Below are positions 11,505 to 22,740 of a stretch of 64,000 nt of DNA, one piece after another. The notes under the pieces were generated by a model. It ran no database searches. It was not told the origin of the DNA and saw only the letters and a program-made list of their open reading frames with translations. The DNA comes from Riptortus pedestris (lineage: Eukaryota > Arthropoda > Insecta > Hemiptera > Alydidae). How positions within the stretch are numbered: the stretch's first letter is position 1; each line of letters starts with the position of its first letter. The DNA lies in contig CM032230.1 of NCBI GenBank assembly GCA_019009955.1, positions 15,358,001 through 15,422,000 on the forward strand, given 5' to 3'. Position numbers and translations under genes: made by a program.

Positions 11505-12150
11505 TCACCAACATTGACCAAAACTCCGAGAAGAATAACACACCTATATATATATATATTTGTCTGTTACCGCTCTAGCGGTCGCAATTTTTGTTTGATC
11601 GTTACCAAACTCGATATTTAGTCGTTTTATGTAAAATGAAAAATCAAGTTCGTTGAATATTAACCGAGATATTTGGATTTTTATTAAATTCGGGCCGATA
11701 ACGGATTTTTGAATTTCCCGCTAAAAGCTAGTTCGGCCATTTGCCGTAACTGTTCGGCTCACGTATGGAGATTTCTCTATTGTATAACTTCACGTGGGAA
11801 ATCTTCTTAGTTTACGCAGCCCCTGCGCGACGGGCTTTATGTATGTATGTAGTTGCCTGTTACCGCTCTTGCGGTCGCAATTTTTTTTTATAGTTACCAA
11901 AATACACGTTCTATAAGATCAAGTCCATTAATGGCTGAACTCCGACCAGTGTAAGGGGGATGGGGATAAAGGAATGGAATTTCGAAACTTCAAAATATCT
12001 CAGTTATTATATGACAAAAATTAGGATCAATCTTATTGCAAATATAATTTTCTATAAACGTTGTTACATATACATATTGTCTCAATATAGAATATTAACT
12101 GGGATATTTCCATATTTCAGTTTTCGGCCATGAGTAAAACCCCACTCCTT
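11209..12150 (-). mobile_element. Family A element, probably subfamily II, split at its core by a nested copy
   Basis: The outer parts are 11209-11316 (damaged hairpin arm, 3' block, then a (TA)n core) and 11840-12150 (TGCCTGTTACCGCTCTTGCGG through the G-rich region to the GTAAAACCCCACTCC motif of subfamily II). The 5' terminus is lost, with a LINE relic following at about 12190. Confidence 0.7.
11319..11838 (-). mobile_element. Family A element, subfamily I, nested in the TA core of another copy
   Basis: Bounded by TTAGCAGATTTCCCTTAAGG and CTGCGCGACGGGCTTT. Its own core is two TA runs (about 11445-11502 and 11546-11560) separated by some 43 bp of unique sequence (ACATTCACCAACATTGACC ...). 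Part of the 5' block (G-rich region) is deleted. Confidence 0.8.
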
Positions 12151-12189
12151 GTAAAGAGCTTCACTAGGAAAAATAAATATTAGTTTGGT

Positions 12190-12790
12190 CATCGGTGGAT
12201 TCAAACAGATAAAGGATTACGTATAAAATTGTATATCCCTGTTTTGAAAACCAATATCTCACTATCCCAGGATACATTTTATCTAACAGTAATACTAACT
12301 GGACACGGAAATAGAAACTCTTACTTATACAGATTCAAACTTACTGACTCAAGTATTTGTAAATGCGACAGCTTAACTGAACAGACATTCACCCACTTGA
12401 TTTATGAATGAAGACTAACTCTAGACATACGAGAATAAAGACAGTTAAAGACTCATATTCCCGCTTGGCCTATCAGCCCGATATTTTATTTTCAAAACAC
12501 CTAAATTTATTAAAAACAATTGCCTGTGATATTCTTTAGCTAAGAGAGGAAAAAATAATATAATATTAATATTATGTAATTTTTTTTATTGTATTCCTTA
12601 ATTGTTTTTATTTAATGTTTTTTTTTGTGAAGTTTAATTTTTATGCTCTTATATACATTTTTACATATGCATATATATTATTATATAAAAATTGTTAAAA
12701 CTTTTGACAAAATACACATATAATGCAAATGTGCAGAAAATAAAATCCATCCACATAGGGTTACTATGTAGAGGAAATACGTAAAAATAA
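12190..12790 (+). pseudogene. LINE 3' end relic (R1/Loa-like)
   Basis: A 60-codon frame encodes LTGHGNRNSYLYRFKLTDSS, then CKCDSLTEQTFTHLIYE. This is the LTGHG...YL.RF.....C.CG...QT..HL...C segment at the C-terminus of R1-clade LINE proteins, with the final cysteine lost to a stop. The downstream AT-rich tail includes a CATAGGGTTACTATG motif at about 12755-12770. The same motif recurs in inverse beside the LINE relic at 21540-22740, so both belong to one family. No upstream polymerase remains. Confidence 0.7.
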
Positions 12791-12809
12791 AAAAATCACA
12801 TTAAAAATA

Positions 12810-13166
12810 AGCTGTTATATAATGAAACACTTCACTTGGGTTAAACAACAAACATGGTTGGTACTGAACTTTTAGTTTGTGCGATACATTCAAGAACATT
12901 ATGTTATGACTTCATCAATCGAGGTTATTGGTTCTTTACTCGAAAATGTTTATTTGATCTATACCGCACTCGAAATGTAACCGATTCACTCAAGACTAAA
13001 GATTACATTTGTTATCGGATCGAAAAATGTTATGGCTACGATCCGGCTCATAATATCTGAGACAGAATTTTCTAATTCCTTCTCTCTAAACACCCACTAT
13101 TCCAGGTCCGATTTCCGCCATTAACAAATATAATAGTTGATTTCCCTTGAAGGAAATCTGCTAATA
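12810..13166. mobile_element. Rearranged family A (subfamily III) fragments
   Basis: 12810-13020 reads the subfamily III block in reverse (GGTTCTTTACTCGAAAATGTTTATTT ... ACTAAAGATTACATTTGTTAT). 13021-13166 reads forward (GGCTCATAATATCTGAGAC ...) and ends in an intact 3' hairpin GATTTCCC..GGAAATCTGCTAA. The 5' terminus and core are absent. Confidence 0.55.
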
Positions 13167-14180
13167 TAGAACAAACTGCTTAGGCAAGTCATCTGCACGA
13201 TCTAAAATATATTAACACTTGTTGAATCTATATTAATCAAATATTTATTTAATTATTTTGAAATGAAAACAAAAATACTTTTACAGATAGTATCACAGAT
13301 AAATAAATGAACATAAAAACTAATAATTAATAAGCACTACAATATTTTGACTGCACTAATATTACTAAATGTAATTGCGTTAAAATGTTTACAAACAGTA
13401 CTTAATAAACAATATAACAATTTTGATACAAAATTGAGTTAAATTTTATAGATTTACGATCCACATAAAATTGTGAATATGTTGATTTGTTTCTTTATAT
13501 CACAGAGAGAACTTGGTAGGTGCTAATCTCCTCAAATCACAGCTGCCCCACAGTGATACTGAAACAGAACAAAATAAATATTCAAATTAACTTCAAATTA
13601 ATTTATTTATGTTTTTAAGTAATGGAGATCGAACTTGAAAACTGAATAAGTCAGGAGGGTTCCTTTATTTGCAATTGAGGTTCTACTCGTGATTTGCGAA
13701 AAGTTTCTTCAAATATACATGGCTTTTATCTAGGAAATGAAGAAATTGGGTCGAAATCACACAAATAGGCAAGCACGCACACAAAACATACACACACAAG
13801 CAAAACCAATATTATTGACAGTTAAATTTCAAACAAGAATTGCTCTATTTACTACGCTATAAGTACAAGATATTTTTTCAAGTTTGGTTTTCTGCCCTGT
13901 ATAATTTCTCATTTTCCATTATCCGTAAGTCATGTTAATATATCATGGCACGTCTTATTTCAAGCTTCAGTGTGTATATATACACACACACGCACACACA
14001 CACACACACTCACGTGTGTTTTCATTTGATAAGGAGAACTGATAGAGAGAGAAGAGTGGAGTTAAACGCGTAGATCTCTTTATCTATTCCAAAGTTAGCA
14101 AATTGTCTTATCACTATTTTTGCCTAATCAATTCCACTCAATCACAGTTATCCCGGGCTCTAATTTACACACTAAATATT
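13167..14180. other. Intergenic stretch with small repeats
   Basis: No gene seen. A worn minus-strand family A 3' block fragment lies at about 13672-13752 (ATTGAGGTTCTACTCGTG then CAAATATACATGGC). A short imperfect (CA)n with flanking TATATACACACACACGC is at 13975-14010. The rest is unassigned. Confidence 0.4.
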
Positions 14181-14181
14181 G

Positions 14182-14212
14182 GGTTGTAAAATAAGTTCCT
14201 AGCGTTTTTTTT
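14182..14212 (+). mobile_element. Mariner-type terminal repeat remnant
   Basis: GGTTGTAAAATAAGTTCCTA followed by GCGTTTTTT matches the termini of the mariner copy at 42853-43421 at all but a few positions. Only this end is present; family A sequence follows at once. Confidence 0.55.
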
Positions 14213-14219
14213 TTCAATT

Positions 14220-14617
14220 TTGAAAGGGGGGTTTATTGAAGGCTGAAATGTAAAAAAATACCAATACCTCGATTAATATTGAAGTTAGAGAAAACAGATA
14301 TATAACAACATTTATAATATATTAAATTTGCAATAATATTAGTTCTATAGAAGATATTTTGAATTTTCGAAATTTCCAACCTCTAACCCCCCCCCCCATA
14401 GTCTGATTTCAGCCTTTAACAAACTTGATCTTTATTTTTACACAAACCGTTTAAATATCGAGTTTCGTAACGATCAAACAAAAATTGATATAACAGACAA
14501 ATAAATATACATATATAATTTCGTCATCTGCTAGGCAGGATCGAGGGATATTTGTGTACATTTTTCAAAAACCGCGTCAGTGTACAACCTCAATAGCTGA
14601 TTCCCTTTAAGGGCAAA
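14220..14617 (+). mobile_element. Family A element, 5' truncated
   Basis: Begins at GGGGGGTTTATTGAAGGC, keeps the standard block order to AACAGACAAATA, a short TA-like core, the 3' block and a 3' end in which the second hairpin arm is broken (CCCTTTAAGGGCAAATAATG). Confidence 0.75.
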
Positions 14618-14639
14618 TAATGAGAGAGAAAATTATAAA

Positions 14640-15627
14640 TACTATGAATGAGATGAGCAAACAATAAGGCAAAATAAGTTGTTCAAGTCTTCCTCCTGCG
14701 CCTACTATGAGGAAAATGCCTGCCAAAAATTCGAACTCAACAAATTAACCAGCATCTATTCGGCAGAACTTTTCGCAATCCAATTCGAATTATATCACTG
14801 CGTTCGCAAACACTCGACTCCTGAATTTCCCTGAAAAAAAATCCTGATATGCACCGACTCGTTGAGTGCCTTATTGAGTATTAAAGATGTATTTACAAAC
14901 AAACCCAATAGTACAAAAAATACATGATTATATACAAATGCTCCGAGAGTTAATAAAGGTCGTCTTTTTCATGTGGGTTTCAAGCCAAGTAGGAATAGAT
15001 GGAAATGAAAAAGCAGATTTAGCAGCCAGAGAAGCCCACCAACTCGACTCCCTCACCCCAAAAAGAATTACATCTGCAGAGCTCTGACAACCACTCAAAG
15101 AAGAAATTGATAAAAACTGGCAATGACGTGGGACGAAACTCAGAACAATAAACTAAAAACTATTAAAACCTACATTCGTCCATGGAAATATTCGACAAGA
15201 GACAACTGAAGAGTCGTATTAGGAAGACTCCGAATAGGGCACACCAAGATTTACGCATGGTTATCTTATGACAAAAGAAGAACCCCCGATTTGTGGGAAG
15301 TGTAACACAGACATGACTATCTACCACATATGGAATGCCATAAGTATACAGATGTTCGAAACGAATGCAATATTTCCAATGATATAGAAGTGGCCCTTGG
15401 GGATGACCCCCAAAGAGCTAGATAATTTGTTTAAATTTGTGAAAATTACGAATTTATACAAAGTAATTTAAATTACTTAATTAAGTTTTTTTTATCCTCG
15501 TTTATATTGTTAAAATGGCGATATGGATGAGGATGCCAAAACGTGAGTTATAGATATTACAGGGCGATGATAACCTTTTCGCCCTGAAACTTTACTAAAC
15601 AAACAAATAAAGTTGATTGATCCAAAC
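14640..15627 (+). pseudogene. LINE relic with RNase H domain (jockey/R1-like)
   Basis: The translated frames, broken by stops and frameshifts, show RNase H motifs in order: SIYSAELFAIQFEL (catalytic Glu), ICTDSLSALLSI (catalytic Asp), and SQVGIDGNEKADLAAREAH (the HVGIxGNExAD motif with its final Asp). Next come LGRLRIGHTKI and a CGKCNTDM...H segment, typical of the C-terminus of jockey-type LINEs. It ends with an AT-rich tail at AAATAAAGTTGATTGAT. The reverse-transcriptase part is absent, so it is a 5'-truncated dead copy. The LITAF gene lies 23 bp further on and is transcribed toward it. Confidence 0.8.
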
Positions 15628-15649
15628 AAATCTGTGCCCTGGCTTATAA

Positions 15650-15907
15650 TTACCTTTTGTACTTGCCAATGAACTCATGGCACCTGGGACACTTGTGCTC
15701 TGTATCCTTGAACCTCTTCATCCAGAAAGGGAGACAGCAGGTCCACCAGAAGCAGGGGATGCACCAGCAGCAGAAGTATGCACAAGAGCAAGCTACATAT
15801 GCCCATTGTGAGGTCACCGGCTGTGTCTCCGTCTCCACCCTGTTGCAGCACTTGGGGCAGACCAGGGTGATCGGCTCCAGGCCCAGAATACCTTCCTCTA
15901 TGGTCAT
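15650..15907 (-). CDS. LITAF-domain protein, 85 aa
   Basis: Encodes a compact LITAF-like protein. Members are monotopic membrane zinc proteins of late endosomes and lysosomes. The family layout is complete: a CPKC knuckle at residues 17-20, a Cys- and Trp-rich hydrophobic stretch at about 35-62 thought to insert into the membrane, and a second knuckle HKCPRC at 71-76, so C17, C20, C73 and C76 are the likely zinc ligands; GKYKR ends the domain. The ATG at 15907 is chosen because the frame upstream has only a TTG and then a TAG. An AG at seven codons upstream (CTGTCAG) could instead be a splice acceptor, which would mean an unseen 5' exon. The usual Pro-rich N-terminal region with PPxY is absent. 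It is uninterrupted and intact, so probably a working gene, though a young retrocopy cannot be excluded. Confidence 0.82.
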   Translation of the reverse strand: MTIEEGILGLEPITLVCPKCCNRVETETQPVTSQWAYVACSCAYFCCWCIPCFWWTCCLPFWMKRFKDTEHKCPRCHEFIGKYKR

Positions 15908-16499
15908 CCTTACTTCTGACAGTATCAACTATGCACTTGTCACCGATATGTTCGTCATTATATATATTTCTAACTAGGCAAGACTCTCGAGTTGTCAGCC
16001 TTCGATAAGATAAGCAATTTATGAATTACCGGTTTTTTTTTTTAATTGAAAACTCAAAATGAATTGAATTAATTTAATCGTTTCAAAAGCACACTCGAAA
16101 TGAACCCTCAAGTACTGTTTGTAAACGTAATGCAGATACAGAATGTCGATTTCCTACAACTACAACAATATTACATATTCCACGTGTCTATCATACTTTT
16201 TTTCTCAAATTTGAAAGGTGTCGTATGTTTGTTTTTGGATTTTAGCATTAGAGAAAATTGCCTTGACACGAATGAATTATTTTTTCAAATCTCCATCAAT
16301 CTAAATCTAGAAGGGGATGAAAATGAGATCAATCTGGATGTACACAGTAGGCGCTGTTTCAGAGGAACAACCTCCATCTTTAGTGCCTTTTTTGAAGATG
16401 GATTTGTTGCTCTAAAAGTGCACCCTCTCAAAATTTCAACGTTTTCATTATGCTGCACGCAAAGCATGTGTTTTCAATATCCAGTTTGAGTACGCAAAG

Positions 16500-17203
16500 T
16501 AGCTATTTTCCGTCCTAGGACGCAAAGTAAAACAGATGTTTTACTTTTCCGTCCTAGGAAGCAAAGTAAAACAGATGTTTTGGAAAACTTACTCTTGGTT
16601 ATCTTATATTATTGAGGGATTTCAGTTCAGAGGTAACCCGTGTTTACTATTTCAATACAATGCCGGGAGCTCAAGATCATCTTGAAATACCGGAAGTTAT
16701 TTTAGAAAAGTTGAAGTTTCTAGGAACCTGTTTGGGTGTGCACCCAAGAACGGCTGTGGCGAGTCAGTTAATTTACCCAAAAACTATCATAATGTTGCTG
16801 TTCAAGAAAATTAAGACTATTTCACGGTAGACGACCCTTTTAGCGATGATCCTGAATTTGTAGAATGTATGGGAAACCGAACATTATCAGGAATCGGAAA
16901 AACATTACCCAATAAATGTCTAAATATATCTAATAATAACAATTGTTCAATTAATATAAATTTTAATATGTAACAGCTGTCTAAATTTGATTTGTGTTAC
17001 TTTATAAAAATGAATCAATTATAACTGAAATGGATATTTTTTTTACTATGTTTGAGCAGTATAATGAAAAGTAATTTTCATTACACGTACGAAAAGTGGC
17101 TTTCGGTGCTTGGACAAATTTCCGAGCTCGGCTGCGCCTCGCTTGTAAAACTAGGCCTCGCACCGAAAACGCACACTTTGCGTCCTAGTAATGAAAATAA
17201 CTA
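16500..17203. mobile_element. DNA element with 29-bp terminal inverted repeats, unclassified
   Basis: The left end TAGCTATTTTCCGTCCTAGG continuing ACGCAAAGT (16500-16528) is repeated in inverse at 17175-17203 with about six mismatches. The left terminal motif is duplicated in tandem at about 16536-16575. Near the right end a GC-rich hairpin (CTCGGCTGCGCCTCGC) is flanked by CTTTCGGTGC and GCACCGAAAAC. The superfamily is not recognised; the decayed reading frame inside it is listed separately. Confidence 0.6.
16680..16965 (+). pseudogene. Unidentified decayed coding stretch
   Basis: In one frame the sequence reads FRKVEVSRNLFGCAPKNGCG, then ESVNLPKNYHNVAVQEN, a stop, and DYFTVDDPFSDDPEFVECMG followed by NRTLSGIGKTLPNKCLN. 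This has the composition of real protein. An overlapping frame (16612-16830) is open but less protein-like. I do not recognise the family. Its position inside the inverted-repeat element suggests a piece of that element's own protein or a captured exon. Confidence 0.35.
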
Positions 17204-17304
17204 TTTGTAGAGAGAAACAGGTGTACAACCAGATTAATTCGTTGCTCTATCTCCCAGCTTCCCTAGGAGAAAAACTGAGATCAATTCAGAACTACGTTAT
17301 AAAT

Positions 17305-17425
17305 GTATATACAGTTTTGAACGGACCTCGATTTCGTCATCTCCTGGGTAGGATCGATGGACATTTGAGGACATTTTTTAGAAAATCGAGTAAAGAGTAC
17401 GACCGCAAGAAGGAAATCTGCTAAG
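17305..17425 (+). mobile_element. Family A 3' block fragment
   Basis: CAGTTTTGAACGGACCTCG to AAGGAAATCTGCTAAG, lacking the left arm of the 3' hairpin. The open frame at 17191-17424 simply reads through it. Confidence 0.75.
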
Positions 17426-17516
17426 AATTACACAAGTCTCGTGTGTTTTGCGTCCATAGCTTTCGATCTATTGTGAACTCATTATAGATGACAGTTGTAG
17501 TTTTTTTGCCTATTTT

Positions 17517-17565
17517 TAGCAGATTTCCCTTAAGGAAATCAATTTTGAGTTTTCAAAAATGCTTT
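17517..17565 (-). mobile_element. Family A 3' tip fragment
   Basis: TTTTAGCAGATTTCCCTTAA then a few decayed bases of the 3' block. Confidence 0.6.
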
Positions 17566-17566
17566 A

Positions 17567-17690
17567 AACACTTGGACGGGGAAATGTAATAATATTGTGG
17601 ACAGTAAAGTCTTGACAAAAAAAATACCCTCATCATTATTCCTCTAATGATTTCCTGAGTGAAGCCGGGGATCTTAGCTAGTATATATAT
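17567..17690 (-). mobile_element. Family B 5' end fragment
   Basis: Contains GGACGGGGAAATGTAATAAT, TTGTGGACAGTAAAGTCTTG and the terminus GGGGATCTTAGCTAGTATAT. This is the reverse of the ACTAGCT..GGTACCCGGC 5' end found at 34270 and 49487. Confidence 0.7.
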
Positions 17691-18375
17691 TTTTTTTGAT
17701 TTGAAATATCTCTGTAACTATAAGTCGGATCAAATACTTGTTGATAACCAGTCTTATTGGAAATTAAATTTCCTATGAATGCTTTCATATACATATTTTC
17801 TCTATCATGATTATTAACGGATACATTTGGATTTTATAGTTTTCATGAAAACGGCTTCATACTCATGGCCTATTAACAATAAGCTGTTATATCACAAACC
17901 ATTTTATTCAAAGGTTAAATACCGAATATTGTTTTCAAGAGACCTTTATTATGCGAGACACATGCAAATTCGTAATGTGAAAACGTAATAAATTATGACT
18001 TTATGTTCTAACACGAAAATGTTTATTTGCTGTATACTATATTCGATATTTAACCTTTTCTGCCAACACTAAAGATCTTATTTGTTAGTTGCTGAAATTG
18101 AACCAGAAATAGCGGGGATAGTAAAATATTAAAGTACCAATCTTGTTAAACTATTGATGCTCTACAATTATTTTTCTATGCATTTTTTCATAACTTAAAT
18201 ACTAATCGAGCTATTCGAGCTATCTTGTTTTCAGCCCTCAGAAACCCCCTGCTAGGTCCCTTCTACTCAACGGTTGTTTACATAGAAATAGAGAATATGT
18301 TGTGAGGTGAGGTGGCAAGTATGCTAAACTACCACGTGGCAAAGCTGCTTACGTAGCCCAGTGTGACGACTTTTT
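17691..18375 (-). mobile_element. Family A element, subfamily III, 3' part missing
   Basis: Runs from AAATATCTCTGTAACTATAAG through two successive related modules (AAGCTGTTATATCACAAACC; CGAAAATGTTTATTTGCTG; ACACTAAAGATC) to a decayed 5' end GCTTACGTAGCCCAGTGTGACGAC. It represents the extended subfamily whose block is a diverged tandem duplication. Confidence 0.7.
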
Positions 18376-18854
18376 ATTTATTTTTGTACGTGAATTTATC
18401 ATTATGATAGCGTTGATCGGTTTCACATTCCGTTTATCGCGTTATCACTGGCATCAGAGTAAGTATGCTCTCATGTTTTTATCCAACAACATTCCATGTT
18501 TCGTATACTGTGTATTTAGTGCATTTCGTGGCTACGTTTTTTAACGTTTAAACGATAAGGTTGAAAACTGATAAGATCTTCCTCCTTAGAAGTAATTTAC
18601 AGAAAGATGATTGTTATGAAAATTGATTGATTTTGCAATCTTAACGTGAGGCCTTTTAGTAAATAAGAATGATTCAAGTGATACAGTAGTATAAAATCAC
18701 TCTAATGACCGATTGATTTACAAACAACTGTCCTAAAACCACTCATAAAATAATTGATGAAAAAACCTTGGGAGACATAGAACAAAGTACGAAATTATTT
18801 GTTGTTTATGTCAACTGACTATGCACACAATGGAAAATATTAAAAGTTTTTTTC

Positions 18855-19020
18855 GGGGCTCAGGTTAGCCATGTGAGTTAAGGCGTTGGTCCTAATATCC
18901 CTCGGTAAACATAGACTCGTGGAGTTCCGATCTCTCCTTGGCAATAGGAATTTATTTAATGACGAACTCATTAAATAAAATCTTTAGTCCAACCCCGCTA
19001 GAAAATGGTGGTATTAACAA
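18855..19020 (+). mobile_element. tRNA-derived SINE, second copy
   Basis: GGGGCTCAGGTTAGCCATGT, a decayed B box (GGAGTTCCGATCTC) and the shared body TAGGAATTTATTTAATGACG, AAATCTTTAGTCC and GAAAATGGTGG. It ends in an AAC/TAA-rich tail. Confidence 0.7.
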
Positions 19021-19273
19021 GTAAATAACAAATAGGAAAGATAAACCTAAATTCTAAAAGAACTGATTGAAATGTGTTCCAGAAGCGTCCAAATGAATGC
19101 TGATTCTCTAGAAGTGGCGGAAAGTAGAACAAGATTTCATTAACTATTTATGCTCATCAAAAACATTATTCAATTGATAGATCATGAGTTACATAGAAAA
19201 TTTATCCAACTGACAGGAGGGGGGAGGGGGCTCAATGTACTAGACACCAAAATTCCAGAATCCTGAAACAAAT

Positions 19274-19965
19274 AAGTCCGTAAACTAAGCAGATTTACCA
19301 TGTGCTGACATGGCACACTATCTCAACATTTATTCTATATTTCCAAATAAAAATCCTATGAGTAGAAGTGGACAGTCAACAAAAGCTTATTTGATGTATC
19401 TCAAATTATAAAGGTCCGTCGTGAACAAATTTTCGTATTTTAGCTGGGAATAAGACATTTCAAAATATGGTTAATCACAAAACTTTTTTATGGCTCTTCA
19501 CAATTTTATTTCTTATAAACGCTGAGCGCTTTCGGGGACTAAATCCCCATCCTCAGAGCGTCAGAGCGTAGGGCGATCCTATAGACTTGCTACCAAGCTA
19601 AACCCTGCCGATGCACTCTATCAAATCTATCAGCGCTATTTCAAAATATATTGGCTGATTGCGAACCCACGATGACTAACAGAGGGGGCTTACTGATGGC
19701 TGAAAATTAAAATATCTCAATTAATATTCAGGGTAGACAAAAAATGAACGTAACGAAATCCATGGGACATTAAATGTACAATATTAGTTCTATACAATTT
19801 TTCGAGCCAACTCATTATAACGGAGAATTTTGAATTTTAAAAATCCACTCAAACCCCACTGCTCAGATTTCAGGTGTTAACTTGATTTTTTGTATTACAT
19901 AAAACGTATAAATATCGAGTTTGGTAACGATAGAACAAAAATGCAGCCACTAGAACATCATCAGA

Positions 19966-20017
<52 letters not shown>

Positions 20018-20139
20018 GTTTTGAACGAACATTATTTTCTTTCGTCACCTCCTTGGTAGGATTGATGGGCATTTGATTATTTTTTCGTAAATGATGTCAG
20101 GAGTATAACCTCTGATTTACCTTCTGGGAAATCTGTTAA
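19274..20139 (+). mobile_element. Family A element, interrupted
   Basis: 19274-19400 holds a shortened 5' end (AGTCCGTAAACTAAGCAGAT) and the start of subfamily III. 19682-20139 holds the later block (GGGGGCTTACTGATGGC ...), a (CA)n(TA)n core at 19968-20018 and the 3' block ending GGGAAATCTGTTAAAT. The intervening 280 bp is foreign and is listed separately. Confidence 0.7.
19401..19681. repeat. Inserted sequence with GCGCTTTCGGGGA motif
   Basis: Contains AACGCTGAGCGCTTTCGGGG then ACTAAATCCCCATCCTCAGA, a small GC-rich hairpin (GGGGA/TCCCC). A similar GAAAGCGCT motif occurs at 41385-41405 and 45190-45240. It separates two parts of a family A copy, so it probably arrived as a mobile sequence. 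The element type is not identified. Confidence 0.4.
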
Positions 20140-21539
20140 ATCTAACCGGAAAAACGCACTTACTAATAGGTGTCATTAGTAAATTGCAACTTATTTATTC
20201 CATCCATTATTAGTACAAGGGGTAATGGACTTTCAGATCAAGAAATTCTGACTGAGACTTTGCTAAGAATCAGTAATTCAGAAACTTGCACTAGCTGCTA
20301 ATTGTATATTACTGACCGAGCAAAAAAACAAAACTGGAAGAAGAAGTGAAATTCAAATCGGCAATTGGCCTATTATCCTAATATAATGTATTCTTCACTC
20401 TTGCATATTTTTGGGGAAATTATTCTATTTTTATGAATTTGTTTTATTGTATAACTTATAAGTTATATTTTTAAAACACCCTTACTTCAGGGTTACATCA
20501 GGAAGGAAATAAATATAAAATATATACACACACACGGCCAACAAAGTGTCTTCCACTATGATCGCCCGAATCTAGTGGATAAATAAATAGCTTCCATCAA
20601 CTTAGGTTTGTTATAGCAAGTATACCAGATATACATGCACAGACCATATTGTTGACATTTCCTAGCTTCCTAGATCTATAGAGATTTGAAGATACTCCCC
20701 AATCTCAATAGATAAGGCGAGAGTGAAATCATTTCCAAGTTTCAGACTAATTATAGAATAATGGGATCAAAATGGAAAATGTAGTCTGCTAGCTGTCACT
20801 CAATCACTTAAAGGCCCCACGAAAGATGTTAATAGGATTTTGTATTTGTGATTCAGCTATATCAAGATGCAACGTAGGCGATATTTGAATTTAGAACTAG
20901 GAGGGGGGGGGTTACTTCGAAATCTAAGTACATATTCATCATTATTGGTTTTGTGGAGTAAATGTGTTAAATCATTATTTAAATTTATGAATGTCAAAGT
21001 CAATTGTGAAATCAATGGAGGGAATGAATATTGAGTCTTGAATATGAATATTGGTCATGTTGTTGCCGTATTTCTTGGGGAAACGAGGCTAAATCATTGA
21101 AGTTATAATGAGGAAAAATAACTTAAATGTGAGATTACAATGGAGAAAATTATTTTTTGTTAACAATACTAATTTTCTGTGTTCAAAATATAACGTATGT
21201 AACTTCAATTAACCAATCGATAGCGAAATGTCAATGAAAATGAAAACCTCAAAAGATTTATTAAAACCATATTTATTTCTTGACTTGTTTCACATATACA
21301 TGACACCTCATCAGAAAAAAATATAATACAAATAGGTAACTAAATTAACAGCTACATCGTTAATAGGACCTTCCCTGTCAGCAGATTTATATCGATACAT
21401 CAAGAAATAAAAAATATCGATTATCCCAAATGAAGTGTAGTCTAAATAGTTAAGGAGAATATTATAATTGAACGAAAATTACTTCAGAGTCTCTAATAAT
21501 AAAAGAAAAACATGTATAATTCACAAGTTTATTTTTTTT
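20140..21539. other. Intergenic stretch, possible LINE tail
   Basis: No gene is supported. At 20460-20520 ACACCCTTACTTCAGGGTTACATCAGG followed by GGAAATAAATATAAAAT resembles a LINE 3' tail with short A-rich repeats. The coding part upstream (20250-20400) is too decayed to place. The rest is unassigned AT-rich DNA. Confidence 0.35.
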
Positions 21540-22740
21540 TAATATTCTTTTTTCTTCTCATAGTAACCCTGTGAGGAGTTATTTATTTGAATACTTGTTT
21601 CATTGCCACATGACATTATACATGTATGATTATGTTTAAATACATTTTTATTTTACAATATATACACGTTAATCGACCATCTAATCAAATATAATATATA
21701 AAAAAAATAACAATTATAACAGAATAAAATATTAAAATAATTAAGATAATTACAAATAAAATGAATAAATGAAATGAAAAAAAGAATAAAACAAATCAAT
21801 TAAAGTTAAACTCAACAGATGTTTAATTTGCGAGTCTATGTAAGGTAAATATATGGAATTATAATTCCCATTCCTCACGATCAACTTTACATTCTAATGT
21901 ATTTTTGCTACATCGATATCTATACTTTTGATAAACTTTATAAGTTCTTTATTATATTTATTAAATATAATATGAGGTGGTTCTGGCCATTCCTTTTAAA
22001 ATGATGTTCATTATTAAATTTGATCTATTTTGATGAAATGTTGAACAGTCATAAAGTACATGTAAAAACATTTATGTTGTCTGTGAGTCGCAAGTACATT
22101 TGTCATTGTCTTGAATTTTAAATCTTTTTAAATAATGTCCTGTCCATGTTCCGTTAGAAAATGTGTGTATTTGAGATGGTGACTCTTAATTGTGTTGTAG
22201 TCGTGAGTTATATTTGGATGTATTGATGTAAGCTGTAAGATTTGTTACATGTCATCCATTCTATGTTCCACTTATGTATTGTGTCGGTACGTAAGTCTTT
22301 TTTAATGTATGAGAGTGGTAAGAGAGAGAATTCTGGGATTATTTTTGTATCTTGAGCTGCTTCCTTTGCTAACGTGTCAGCTTGTTCGTTTCCAATATTT
22401 CCTGAATGGGCTTTTACCCAGTCTATGTGTATGTGTAGATTTAAATGTATAATTTCCAGAATATTTTGTCTAATGTTTTCTGTGAGCGGGTCGTGTATAG
22501 TAGGGTTGCGTATTGAGTAAATGAGAGTCGTGTTGTCTGTGTGTATGGTCGTATATTTGTATAGGTTATATGGTGATTTTATAATATATTAGGTAGCTTT
22601 TAAAAAAGCATATATCTCTGCTTGATTATTGGAGCATTTAGCATCAAGTCGGTATTTGTATTTTAGAATATGTCCACTTGTAGTCTCAACAATTAATGCT
22701 GCTCCTGGTGTACTGTTGTCAATTAATTCACAAGTTTAAC
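21540..22740 (-). pseudogene. LINE relic with RNase H domain (R1/Loa-like)
   Basis: On the minus strand from 22740 downward the frames read TPGAALIVETTSGHILKYKY, CSNNQAEIYAFLKAT (catalytic Glu; then a stop), IHTDNTTLIYSIRN (Asp) and WVKAHSGNIGNEQADTLAKE (the C-terminal RNase H motif, unusually intact). GHGxxxxYLKRFKIQD and a C-x-C...C cysteine segment follow, as in the C-terminus of R1-clade elements. The 3' tail lies at 21540-21700 and contains CATAGTAACCCTGTG, the inverse of a motif in the relic at 12190. Several stops and frameshifts break it. Confidence 0.8.

Noticed and set aside
15657..15977. Plus-strand 106-codon frame
   Set aside because: It is the antisense of the LITAF coding region.
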